This document shows positions 35,005 to 43,173 of a DNA stretch of 64,000 nucleotides, in pieces (the first letter of the stretch is position 1; each line of letters begins with the position of its first letter). The position numbers were made by a program, and so were the translations under genes. The stretch is from CBDCYS01 sp965224215 (GTDB lineage Bacteria > Acidobacteriota > Terriglobia > Bryobacterales > UBA6623), in NCBI GenBank assembly GCA_965224215.1, contig CBDCYS010000031.1, positions 51,696-115,695 of the forward strand, given 5' to 3'. The notes under the pieces are model-generated. The model did no database searches. It was not told the origin of the DNA and worked only from the letters and a program-made list of their open reading frames with translations.

Positions 35005-36216
35005 ATGAAACGCAAAGCTCGTCTCTTCGCCCTCAGTTTTGGACTCCTCGTGATCACGGCGGCTGCCATTTCGCAAACGGCGGCCAAGTTACCCGTGAAT
35101 TGGGAAGGACTCCCGGACCCCTTCCACACTCCTTCGGCCAGCAACCGGCCGAAAGTCATTCCGCGTCCGGATGACAGCAAGCTGTCGGTTCCCGCCGGGT
35201 TCGAGGTTGAAGAGTATATGTCGGACGCCGGCGCGCGCCCACGCTACATGGTGCTCGGACCGAGCAACGAGATTCTGCTCTCCGACAGTGGTTCGCGCGA
35301 CAAGCCAGACGGCGCCGTCTACGTCATCCAAGACAAGAAAAAGAAGACGATCATTGAAGGTCTCGACCGCCCCTTCGGCATGACCTTCCATGAAGATTGG
35401 CTCTATGTCGCCGAGCCAACCTCGGTGAAACGCTACAAGTACGATGCCAAGGCGATGACGGTGACCGGCAAGGGCGCGGAGATCATCTCGCTGGAAGGAT
35501 TCGGCCGCGGCCACTGGACGCGGACACTGCGCTTTGACAAAGACCACAAGAATCTCTACACCAGCGTCGGCTCGGGATCGAACATCGACCTGGGCGAGGA
35601 TCCCAAGCGCGCAACGATTCTTCGTTCCAACCCCGACGGCAGCAACGCCGAAATCTTTGCCTCGGGCCTGCGTAATGTTATTGGATTGCGCCGGTATCCC
35701 GGTTCCCAGCAACTGTGGGCAGCCGTTCAGGAACGCGACGGGCTGGGCGACGACATCGCCAGCGACTTCCTGGTCGGCGTCAAAGAAGGCGCTTTCTACG
35801 GCTGGCCTTATGCTTATAACGGTCCGCACGAAGAGCCCCGCCACAAAGACGTGGCGCCGGACAAGGTCAAGAAGACCCTTTATCCGGACGTTCTGTTAGG
35901 GGCGCATGTCGCGGCTCTCGACATTCTTTTCTACGAAGGCGATCAGTTCCCGGACAAATACAAGGGCGGACTGTTCCTGGCATTCCACGGGTCCTGGAAT
36001 CGCGCCGAGCGCACCGGGTACAGCGTGATGTATATCCCCTTCAAGGACGGCAGGCCCACCTCGGGTCCGCAGCCCTTCCTGACCGGTTGGATGCTCGGTG
36101 CGGACCAGCGCGACGTTTGGGGCCGGCCCGTCGGATTGTTGCAGATGCCGGACGGTTCTCTGCTCGTCTCCGACGACGGCGGCCGGAAGCTCTGGCGAAT
36201 TTCCTACAAGGGCTGA
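35005..36216 (+). CDS. PQQ-type sorbosone/glucose dehydrogenase-like protein
   Basis: 403 residues with a signal peptide (MKRKARLFALSFGLLVITAAA). The propeller repeats include SVPAGFEVEEYMSDAGARPR, MVLGPSNEILLSDSG, HWTRTLRFDKDHKNLYTSVG, and YPDVLLGAHVAALDILFYEG with FLAFHGSWNRAERTGYSV. This matches the 'sorbosone dehydrogenase family' of exported PQQ-linked proteins. The C-terminus (LLVSDDGGRKLWRISYKG) is complete. It is followed by the multihaem cytochrome, which could accept electrons, but the 170-base gap makes co-transcription unsure. Upstream, 34771-35004 holds no gene. Confidence 0.85.
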   Translation: MKRKARLFALSFGLLVITAAAISQTAAKLPVNWEGLPDPFHTPSASNRPKVIPRPDDSKLSVPAGFEVEEYMSDAGARPRYMVLGPSNEILLSDSGSRDKPDGAVYVIQDKKKKTIIEGLDRPFGMTFHEDWLYVAEPTSVKRYKYDAKAMTVTGKGAEIISLEGFGRGHWTRTLRFDKDHKNLYTSVGSGSNIDLGEDPKRATILRSNPDGSNAEIFASGLRNVIGLRRYPGSQQLWAAVQERDGLGDDIASDFLVGVKEGAFYGWPYAYNGPHEEPRHKDVAPDKVKKTLYPDVLLGAHVAALDILFYEGDQFPDKYKGGLFLAFHGSWNRAERTGYSVMYIPFKDGRPTSGPQPFLTGWMLGADQRDVWGRPVGLLQMPDGSLLVSDDGGRKLWRISYKG

Positions 36217-36388
36217 GAGCGGCGCTGAGTAATCCGAGCTTGCCGGCGTAGCAGAAATTTCGGGTGTCGCCAAGATCAACGCCTCGGGCAGTGGCCTCGA
36301 CTTCGCGCCGGAGCCCCGACCATAAGGGAGGGGTGGGCTGTTCCCGCCCTCCTCATCTGACGGCGTCCAGGCTTCCTTCTCTAGCCCA

Positions 36389-37066
36389 TTGAGGATCATC
36401 TTGTTAACTCCCCATAGGGCCCTGGGCCTGATATGCCTCCTCGCCCTAGCATTCGGCGGCCGGGCAGAAGCCCAGCCCGTCTTCTCCCACCAGCTCCACC
36501 TAAACACGGTCGGAGCCACCTGCACCACCTGCCATAACTCCGTCACCAGCAGCAAAGCCGCGACCGACCGCAACCTGCCCGCACAAGCGACCTGTCTCGC
36601 ATGCCACAACGGAGAAACAGCACCCAAGGTTGAAACTAGCTGGCTGCCGGAGAGAAAAATCAACGATCGTACTTTTCGCTTTGACCACGAGTATCACACC
36701 AAACTGGGCAACATAGCGCCGCTGATCGCGGTCATGATCGATAGCGGGACGTATCTAGGCAAACACGGCGATACCCGCCGGCATCTCGATTCCGACAACG
36801 AGTGCCAGGCTTGCCACCGCGGGCTGCAAGAGACCGACCTGGCGGGCAAAGCCAATCTCCCTCAAATGTCGGACTGCCTGGTCTGCCATTCCGAGATCGA
36901 CAACCCTTTCAGCTGCGAGACATGTCACCTGGAAGGCATCAATCTGAGGCCCGCCTCCCATGACCGCACTTTCATTGACCAGCACTCGACCGGCAGGCTG
37001 AATCTAGACAAATCCACTTGCCTTCCCTGTCATGGCAGAAACTTCGGGTGCATGGGATGTCACTGA
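36389..37066 (+). CDS. Seven-haem periplasmic cytochrome c
   Basis: 225 residues with a signal peptide (ALGLICLLALAFGGRAEA) and seven CxxCH motifs: CTTCH, CLACH, CQACH, CLVCH, CETCH, CLPCH and CMGCH. Extra His residues (HQLHLNT, FDHEYHTKLGN, HLDSDN, HDRTFIDQHS) can serve as distal ligands, as in c7/c3-type multihaem proteins. The start is a TTG (36389, or 36401 in frame), since no ATG is available. By analogy it shuttles electrons in the periplasm. It ends with the last haem motif at the C-terminus. A GGGAGGGGTGGG/CCCGCCC hairpin lies before it at about 36327-36353. Confidence 0.87.
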   Translation: MRIILLTPHRALGLICLLALAFGGRAEAQPVFSHQLHLNTVGATCTTCHNSVTSSKAATDRNLPAQATCLACHNGETAPKVETSWLPERKINDRTFRFDHEYHTKLGNIAPLIAVMIDSGTYLGKHGDTRRHLDSDNECQACHRGLQETDLAGKANLPQMSDCLVCHSEIDNPFSCETCHLEGINLRPASHDRTFIDQHSTGRLNLDKSTCLPCHGRNFGCMGCH

Positions 37067-37136
37067 GTCTTTGAAAGATAAGTTCGTTGTGCGATTGCCG
37101 ATCCGTCTGGTACCGTAACGCTTACAAGTTTCCGCC

Positions 37137-37784
37137 ATGGCGAAAGAGCAACTACTGGCCTCCATCCTGGGAATCGGCATCGTGCCAATCGTGCGGGCCG
37201 ACTCGGCCGAGCAGGCGCTGCAGGCAGCCAAGGCGATTTACCGTGGGGGCATTCGGGCCCTGGAAGTCGCCATGACGGTCCCGGGAGCCATCCGGGTTCT
37301 TGAGAAAGTGGCCGACGAGTTTGGCGACCGGATCACGCTCGGCGCCGGAACGGTTCTCGATCCCGAAACGGCGCGATCCTGCATGCTGGCCGGCGCAAGA
37401 TTTTTTGTCAGCCCCTCGATCAGCGTGCCGACAATCGAGATGTGCAACCGCTATTCAATGGTCATCATGCCTGGGGCGCTGACCCCAACTGAAGTCGTGA
37501 CGGCATGGGAGGTGGGTGCCGATCTGGTCAAGATCTTCCCTGCCGGCAATGCCGGGGGACCCAGTTACATCCGGGCGCTGAAGGCGCCGCTGCCGCAAAT
37601 TTCAATGGTTCCGACCGGGGGAGTCAGCCTCGCTAACGCGGCTGAGTTTTTCGAGGCTGGTGCGAGCGCGATCGCGGTCGGCGGTGACATTGTGGGCAAG
37701 AAAGAATTGGACGCCGGCGACTACGACGGCATCGAGGCTAAAGCGCGGCGGTTTCGCGAGGTCGTCACTGCAGCTCGGAAATAG
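37137..37784 (+). CDS. eda: KDPG/KHG aldolase
   Basis: 215 residues with the class I aldolase pattern: GIVPIVRADSAEQALQAAKA, GGIRALEVAMTVPGA (the conserved Glu), TLGAGTVLDPETARSCMLAG, FFVSPSISVPTIEMCNRY, MPGALTPTEVVTAWEVGAD, and LVKIFPAGNAGGPSY with the Schiff-base Lys. It cleaves 2-keto-3-deoxy-6-phosphogluconate to pyruvate and glyceraldehyde 3-phosphate. The partner dehydratase (edd) is not in the window. It starts with ATG after a CCGCC context and has no obvious operon partner. Confidence 0.93.
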   Translation: MAKEQLLASILGIGIVPIVRADSAEQALQAAKAIYRGGIRALEVAMTVPGAIRVLEKVADEFGDRITLGAGTVLDPETARSCMLAGARFFVSPSISVPTIEMCNRYSMVIMPGALTPTEVVTAWEVGADLVKIFPAGNAGGPSYIRALKAPLPQISMVPTGGVSLANAAEFFEAGASAIAVGGDIVGKKELDAGDYDGIEAKARRFREVVTAARK

Positions 37785-37968
37785 ATTGTCGGGAGTGTGT
37801 TATCGAGGTTGTGGATGGCGATGGCCGGCGGCGAGTTTTGGCAGGCGCTAGCAAGCGTCGGCATGAGTGCCGACGCGGCAAGCTGAGAGCTTGCGCCACG
37901 TTGCCCGCCTCCCGCAGCTTACGCCTGAGCGCGGTTTGCGGAGTCGTCGGGTAGCTTCCTTCCAGCTT

Positions 37969-39030
37969 GTGTCTCCTGTTCTATCTCAGATCACGCGGGG
38001 AGCCACGGTCGCGGTCATCCGGCTGCGCTCACTGGGCGACACGGTGCTCACCACCCCGGCGTTGGCATTGCTGAAACGACACCGGCCTGACCTGCGCGTA
38101 GTGATCGTCCTGGAGAAGCCGTTCGATGAGCTGCTCGAAGGCAAACCCGACATCTCCTCGGTGATCTCGCTTGAGCGCGGCGCTGGTTTCTGGGCGCGAT
38201 ACAGGACCTTGATTGCGATTCGCCAGCAGAAACCGAGCCTCTGTCTCAATCTTCATGGAGGTTCGACCAGCGCCTGGCTGACGGCCTTCTCGGGCGCGCC
38301 TTTCCGTGCCGGGTTTGAACATTTCCGGCCAGCCTTCCCTTACAACGTGCGGATACCCCGAGCCCAGCGCATCCTCGGGCATCCGGGCAGTGGCCGCGCG
38401 GACAAGGCGCATTCGGGCAGCGGCCGCCCAGACAATGCGCCGGTCCATACGGCTGAGCACCACGCGTCCGCTATGTTTCACCTCGGCGTGCCCGTTGTGG
38501 AAACACCTCGCGCGGTTCTCAATGCCGAACCTTCATCGCGCGAGAAGCCTTACGCCGTGCTTCACGTCAGCGCCGCTTACTTCACCAAACAATGGTCGTC
38601 GGAACGATTTCAGCGCGTCGCCGAATCGATCCGCGATACCCACGGTCTCGAGCCAGTGATCCTCGCGGGACCTGGCGAAAGCGAGACACTGCGGGAGTTC
38701 GCAGCGTTTGAGTGCTTGGACGGCCTTTCGATCCGGGCGTTGAAATCATTGTTGGCGGGCGCGCGCCTCTTCGTAGGCAATGATTCCGGCCCGGCGCATA
38801 TTGCCGCGGCCTTCGGTGTTCCGTGTGTGGTTGTATTCGGATCATCGAACTCAGCCGTCTGGCGCCCGTGGCAAACCGACCATGAAGTGGTTGAAACGGA
38901 TTGGGATTGCAAACCCTGCCCAGGGGATCGTTGCTATGCTTTTGACGAACCGCGCTGTATTCTGTCGGTAGAGGCGGCGCATGTCGAGAACGCAGTGACC
39001 CGCCTGCTCGCTTCCCCCAAAAACATCTAA
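37969..39030 (+). CDS. Heptosyltransferase-like glycosyltransferase (GT9)
   Basis: Begins VSPVLSQITRGATVAVIRLR (GTG 37969) and runs through LGDTVLTTPALALLKRHRPD, CLNLHGGSTSAWLTAFSGAP and the GT9 core HVSAAYFTKQWSSERFQRVA and LFVGNDSGPAHIAAAFGVP. The DWDCKPCPGDRCYAF end is typical. A GTG at 37867 would add a tail with REP-like DNA (AAGCTGAGAGCTTGCGCC also occurs near 56030). A 30-base near-duplication (38380-38439) adds HPGSGRADKAHSGSGRPDNA in the middle. It would add a heptose-type sugar to the lipopolysaccharide core. It is followed 11 bases later by the MsbA-like gene. Confidence 0.88.
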   Translation: MSPVLSQITRGATVAVIRLRSLGDTVLTTPALALLKRHRPDLRVVIVLEKPFDELLEGKPDISSVISLERGAGFWARYRTLIAIRQQKPSLCLNLHGGSTSAWLTAFSGAPFRAGFEHFRPAFPYNVRIPRAQRILGHPGSGRADKAHSGSGRPDNAPVHTAEHHASAMFHLGVPVVETPRAVLNAEPSSREKPYAVLHVSAAYFTKQWSSERFQRVAESIRDTHGLEPVILAGPGESETLREFAAFECLDGLSIRALKSLLAGARLFVGNDSGPAHIAAAFGVPCVVVFGSSNSAVWRPWQTDHEVVETDWDCKPCPGDRCYAFDEPRCILSVEAAHVENAVTRLLASPKNI

Positions 39031-39041
39031 GACCGCTTTTC

Positions 39042-40862
39042 ATGACCGAGTTTTTTCATCTGCTGAGCTACGTCCGTCCTTACTGGCACCGGCTCTCGCT
39101 CTCGGTCCTTTTGATGGCGACTGTCGGCGCTTGCCATGGACTGGTTGCGTTGCTGATCGCCCCGGTTTTCGACCGCGTGCTGGACCCCCAATCAGCCGAA
39201 GCACCTGTCGTTCTCTACAAAGCGCCGGTTTTGGGAATCGAGATATTTCTCGACGACCTCGTGCCGGCAATGATCCACAACGTGTGGACCATGGTGGCTT
39301 TCGGAATCATCGTGGTGTTCCTGGTCAAGGGATTGTGCGATTTCTTCGGGAACTACATGGTGAATTTCGTCGGCCTGGCGGGCGTACGGGCCCTGCGAAG
39401 TGACGTCTACGGGGTCGTGCTGAATCAGTCCCCGGCGTTCTTCCAAAAACAGCACACCGGGAAGCTGATGTCGTCGCTGGTCAACGACATCGAAAAAATC
39501 CAGGTCGCCCTCTCGCATATTTTGGCCGACTTGCTGCGCCAGACGTTCATCGTCTTCGCGCTTCTGTGGGTGCTGATCCAGACCGACTGGGTGCTAGCCG
39601 CTGTTAGTCTGACCGTGCTGCCGTTCGTTTTGCTTCCGACGGCGAGGATCGGCAAACGCATCCGCAAGTCCACTCGCCGCGCGCAAGACGATTTAGCCGA
39701 GATGACTCAGATTTTGGAAGAGACGATCTCCGGCAATCGTGTCGTGAAAGCCTTCTCGATGGAGAAGTTCGAGATCGGCCGGTTCCGCAACGCGGCTGAG
39801 CGGCTGTTTCGAAGCAACCTACGCTACGTGCGCCAGCAGGCGATTACCTCGCCCATCATTGAAGTGTTCGGAGCTCTCACGATCGTTGTGTTGCTCACCT
39901 ACGCGCGCAATCAGATCAAGGCGAATGAGATGTCTCCTGGGCAGTTCACGACCTTCGTCATCGCTCTGCTGATGCTCTATCAACCCATCAAACGGTTAAA
40001 CGGCATCTACAACATCTTCCAGCAAGCACTGGGAGCGGTGCAGCGGGTACTGGAATACGTCGCCCATCCCCACGACGTCAAAGAATCCGCCACTCCGGTA
40101 GGGATGCCGCCGTTCGCGCGCTCGATCGAGTTCGAGCACGTCAGCTTCTGCTACCCGGACGCGGCCGGACAGTTGGCAATGCAAGACCTGTCGTTGAAAG
40201 TCAATGCCGGCGAGGTTGTGGCCCTGGCAGGACCCAGTGGCGGAGGAAAGACCACGTTGCTGAATCTGCTGCCGAGATTCTTCGATCCGACCTCAGGCCG
40301 GATCGTTATCGACGGACACGACATTCGCGACGCAAGCCTGCAGTCCTTGCGGGACCAGATCGCGCTGGTCACCCAAGAAACGTTTCTGTTCGACGACACG
40401 GTTTTCAACAACATCGCTTATGGGCGCCCGGACGTTCCGCTAGAAGCGGTTCAAAATGCCGCTCGCATGGCGCTGGCCGACGGCTTCATCGACGAATTGC
40501 CCGAGGGCTACCAGACCCAGCTCGGCGAGCGCGGGCAACGTCTGAGCGGAGGCCAGCGTCAGCGAATCTCGATCGCCCGAGCCTTGTTGAAGAATACGCC
40601 GATCCTGATTCTGGACGAAGCGACGTCGCATCTCGACAGCGAATCGGAGATGCTCGTCCAGCGGGCCTTGGCCAACCTTATGAAAGGCAGGACTGTGATC
40701 GTGAGCGCGCACCGCCTATCGACCATTCGAAGCGCTGACAAGATCGTTGTGATCGATGGCGGCCGCATCGTTGACGTCGGGACGCACGATTCACTGATTC
40801 AGAGTAGCGAGCTTTATCAGCGGCTCTTCGAGTTGCAGACCGTCGGCAGCTGGAGCAACTAG
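39042..40862 (+). CDS. MsbA-like lipid A/exporter ABC transporter
   Basis: 606 residues: a six-helix transmembrane domain (residues 1-320, with QKQHTGKLMSSLVNDIEKIQ) and an ATPase domain with Walker A GPSGGGKTTLL, Q-loop LVTQETFLFDDTVFNNIAYG, signature LSGGQRQRISIARALL, Walker B ILILDEATSHLDSESE and switch His in SAHRLSTI. This half-transporter fusion matches MsbA-type lipid flippases. Closeness to the heptosyltransferase gene fits a role in lipopolysaccharide export. The gene starts 11 bases after that gene's stop. Confidence 0.9.
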   Translation: MTEFFHLLSYVRPYWHRLSLSVLLMATVGACHGLVALLIAPVFDRVLDPQSAEAPVVLYKAPVLGIEIFLDDLVPAMIHNVWTMVAFGIIVVFLVKGLCDFFGNYMVNFVGLAGVRALRSDVYGVVLNQSPAFFQKQHTGKLMSSLVNDIEKIQVALSHILADLLRQTFIVFALLWVLIQTDWVLAAVSLTVLPFVLLPTARIGKRIRKSTRRAQDDLAEMTQILEETISGNRVVKAFSMEKFEIGRFRNAAERLFRSNLRYVRQQAITSPIIEVFGALTIVVLLTYARNQIKANEMSPGQFTTFVIALLMLYQPIKRLNGIYNIFQQALGAVQRVLEYVAHPHDVKESATPVGMPPFARSIEFEHVSFCYPDAAGQLAMQDLSLKVNAGEVVALAGPSGGGKTTLLNLLPRFFDPTSGRIVIDGHDIRDASLQSLRDQIALVTQETFLFDDTVFNNIAYGRPDVPLEAVQNAARMALADGFIDELPEGYQTQLGERGQRLSGGQRQRISIARALLKNTPILILDEATSHLDSESEMLVQRALANLMKGRTVIVSAHRLSTIRSADKIVVIDGGRIVDVGTHDSLIQSSELYQRLFELQTVGSWSN

Positions 40863-40928
40863 CCAGACCTTCCCAAACCTCGACTCGCTGAACAACTTGA
40901 CTTCTTGCCCACTCCGGGCCCCACAACT

Positions 40929-41828
40929 ATGGCATTCAGCATGACCGGTTACGCCCGCACGCAATCGGAAGGAGACGAGCTATCGCTGGTCTTGACAATC
41001 CGCAGCGTCAATCACCGCTTCCTCGACATGCAGATCCGCATTCCACCCCAGTTGGAACCGCATGAAAGACTCATACGGCGCACCGTCAAGCAGCACGTCA
41101 AGCGCGGACAGCTGCAGATCACCGCGTCCATTCAGTGGAAGCAGGAGGCCGGCGCATTCACGATCAATCGGTCATCCACCGACGCCTATCTCAAGGCCTA
41201 CCGCGAGCTTTCGGAAGAGTACAGTATCGTGGCGCAGCCGGATCTCAATGTGATCCTGCGGACTCCGGGAATCGTCAGTTTCGACAATGCCGAAATCGAC
41301 GACGAGCGGAACGCACTGCTCGAAGCGACCCTGACGGATTGCCTCGAGCCGGCTCTCGAAGAACTGAACCGTACGCGGCGGCAGGAGGCCGAAGGAATCG
41401 TCGAGGAAATGCGGCACCGTGGGCGATCGATCCAGGCCGATTTGGAAAAGCTCGAGGCGGTGCGCCAACAGACGGTTCCGAAATTCCGGGAGCGGCTCGA
41501 GCAGCGGCTCCGAGATGTACTCAAAAAAGTGGATCTCGACCCGCAGCGCCTGGTGCAGGAGTCAGCCGTGCTGGCTGAGCGCGCCGATATCAGCGAAGAG
41601 GTACAACGGCTGGCGTCGCACACCGGCCGGTTTCTGGAGCTACTCGGGAACGACGGCGAGCTAGGCAAGCAGATCGACTTCCTGGCCCAGGAAATGAACC
41701 GCGAGACGAACACGATACTTTCGAAGACTACGCCACTTGGATCCGCCGGGTTGGCCGTCACCGAAATCGGTCTCCGCGTGCGGGCTGAGATCGAGAAGAT
41801 ACGGGAACAGACTCAGAATCTGGAATAA
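40929..41828 (+). CDS. yicC: YicC-type endoribonuclease
   Basis: 299 residues from ATG 40929 beginning MAFSMTGYARTQSEGDELSL, with SVNHRFLDMQIRIPPQLE, a long helical middle and the conserved end DFLAQEMNRETNTILSKT. These are hallmark YicC sequences. The family was recently described as a ribonuclease acting on RNAs such as RyhB in E. coli. It heads the yicC-gmk-rpoZ-coaBC order seen in many bacteria. It is separated from gmk by a 280-bp repeat-containing gap. Confidence 0.92.
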   Translation: MAFSMTGYARTQSEGDELSLVLTIRSVNHRFLDMQIRIPPQLEPHERLIRRTVKQHVKRGQLQITASIQWKQEAGAFTINRSSTDAYLKAYRELSEEYSIVAQPDLNVILRTPGIVSFDNAEIDDERNALLEATLTDCLEPALEELNRTRRQEAEGIVEEMRHRGRSIQADLEKLEAVRQQTVPKFRERLEQRLRDVLKKVDLDPQRLVQESAVLAERADISEEVQRLASHTGRFLELLGNDGELGKQIDFLAQEMNRETNTILSKTTPLGSAGLAVTEIGLRVRAEIEKIREQTQNLE

Positions 41829-41875
41829 TTCCCTATAGTGGATTAGAATCTTTGGTGGAAGTCCGAGGACGCGAA

Positions 41876-42066
41876 AAAGGGGGACAGCCAGCCAAGTCCC
41901 CTTCGATGAAACACTGTTTTTACGTGGATTAGGAACAGCGGAAATTGGTGGCAGGAAGGTGTGAAAAAATGCTGGGGACAGCCAGCCGCGGCCATAGCAT
42001 CACTGATAAACAGGGACTTAGGAATGGCCGCTTGTGGCAGTCCCCGATTTTTTCACACCTTCCAGT
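41876..42066. repeat. REP-like inverted repeats between yicC and gmk
   Basis: GGGGACAGCCAGCC occurs twice in direct orientation (41880-41893 and 41974-41987). The arm AAGGTGTGAAAAAAT at 41956-41970 pairs with ATTTTTTCACACCTT at 42047-42061. The layout with GGGGAC/GTCCCC ends resembles REP sequences mobilised by RAYT-type transposases. No transposase gene is near. The repeat might affect gmk transcript structure. Confidence 0.6.
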
Positions 42067-42110
42067 CCCCTCTTTTCGCTGAAGTTCGATCCGCCTCCCA
42101 AGAAACGTTC

Positions 42111-42728
42111 ATGTGCCTTGTCTTCATCATTTCGGCCCCTTCGGGTTCGGGAAAGTCCACGCTTGTCAAGCGCTTGATGGAGTCGGACGAGAACCTCACT
42201 TTCTCGATGTCGGTGACAACACGGGACCGGCGCCCGGGTGACGGAGAGAGCTACGAATTCGTCAGCCGGGAAGAGTTTGTGAAGCTTCGCGACGACGGAG
42301 AACTGCTGGAGTCGGCCGAAGTATTTGGTCACTTCTACGGGACCTCTCGCAAGGTTCTGCGGCGCGCGGCTGAGCAACGGCGCGACTTGATCCTGGACAT
42401 TGATGTCCAAGGTGCGGCACAATTAAGGGAGACGCTACCCGAGGCAGTCAGTATCTTCATCCTGCCTCCTTCACGGCAAGAGTTGGAGTCCCGGCTGCGG
42501 AAACGCTCTTCCGATTCCGATCAGGTGATCAGCCGCCGCCTGAATGATGTCGGCCAAGAGGTCTTGAATTACGAGTGCTACGATTACGTGCTCGTTAACG
42601 ATCAGCTAGACGAGTCGTTCGAAAGGCTGCGGGGCATTCTGTTGGCGGAAAGATGCCGCAAGCATAGAGTCAAGAAAGAGATTCAACCGATCGTGGAAAG
42701 CTTTCAAGCGGAACGAGGCAACCTATGA
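42111..42728 (+). CDS. gmk: Guanylate kinase
   Basis: 205 residues from ATG 42111. P-loop SAPSGSGKSTLVKRLM, then TRDRRPGDGESYEFVS with the GMP-binding Arg and Tyr residues, AEVFGHFYGTSRKVL, LDIDVQGAAQLRE, and an arginine-rich lid (RLRKRSSDSDQVISRRL). It phosphorylates GMP to GDP. The ORF extends upstream to 41961, but that part overlaps the REP repeat, so ATG 42111 is preferred. Its stop overlaps the rpoZ start as ATGA. Confidence 0.94.
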   Translation: MCLVFIISAPSGSGKSTLVKRLMESDENLTFSMSVTTRDRRPGDGESYEFVSREEFVKLRDDGELLESAEVFGHFYGTSRKVLRRAAEQRRDLILDIDVQGAAQLRETLPEAVSIFILPPSRQELESRLRKRSSDSDQVISRRLNDVGQEVLNYECYDYVLVNDQLDESFERLRGILLAERCRKHRVKKEIQPIVESFQAERGNL

Positions 42729-43024
42729 ACCAACGAGAAAAAGACGAAGACCGCCTATCCTTACCCGAGGCGAAGCCACCCGATCAGCCCTGGTTCATTC
42801 CAATTGACGAGGAGCAGAGTGTTTATCGTTTCATCATCGCCGCCTCCAAGCGTGCCAGGAAACTGCAAGCCGGAGCGCGCCCGTTGATTTCAACAACCTC
42901 CCGTAAACCGACCAAAATCGCAATGGAGGAGATTCGGCAAGGGAGCGTCGAGGTCGAGCTGAACCCTGTCGACAAACCGGAAGAAGAAGAGGAAGTCGTG
43001 GTGATGGAAGATCCCATCATCTAG
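42725..43024 (+). CDS. rpoZ: RNA polymerase omega subunit
   Basis: 99 residues. YRFIIAASKRARKLQAGARP carries the conserved omega core, followed by KPTKIAMEEIRQGSVEVEL. The tail is very acidic (PEEEEEVVVMED). Position directly after gmk and before coaBC supports the call. The N-terminus is extended by about 30 residues compared with E. coli omega. Start codon overlaps the gmk stop by four bases. Confidence 0.93.
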   Translation: MNQREKDEDRLSLPEAKPPDQPWFIPIDEEQSVYRFIIAASKRARKLQAGARPLISTTSRKPTKIAMEEIRQGSVEVELNPVDKPEEEEEVVVMEDPII

Positions 43025-43173
43025 AGGCCTGTCTTTTCGTCGCCGGAAATTTCAGATGCTCGGACAGAGGCGTGGACGGAAGTCAACGCTCACGACGCTG
43101 CCGAGCGGCTGCTACCGCAGCAGAGCTTCCCGATTCGGCGAGTCCACGAGTAAGAATCCCCAGGGCCGATCTC

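Noticed and set aside
36327..36353. GC-rich hairpin as terminator of the sorbosone dehydrogenase gene
   Set aside because: Imperfect stem, no T-run, and it lies more than 100 bases after the stop, so I mention it only with the cytochrome gene.
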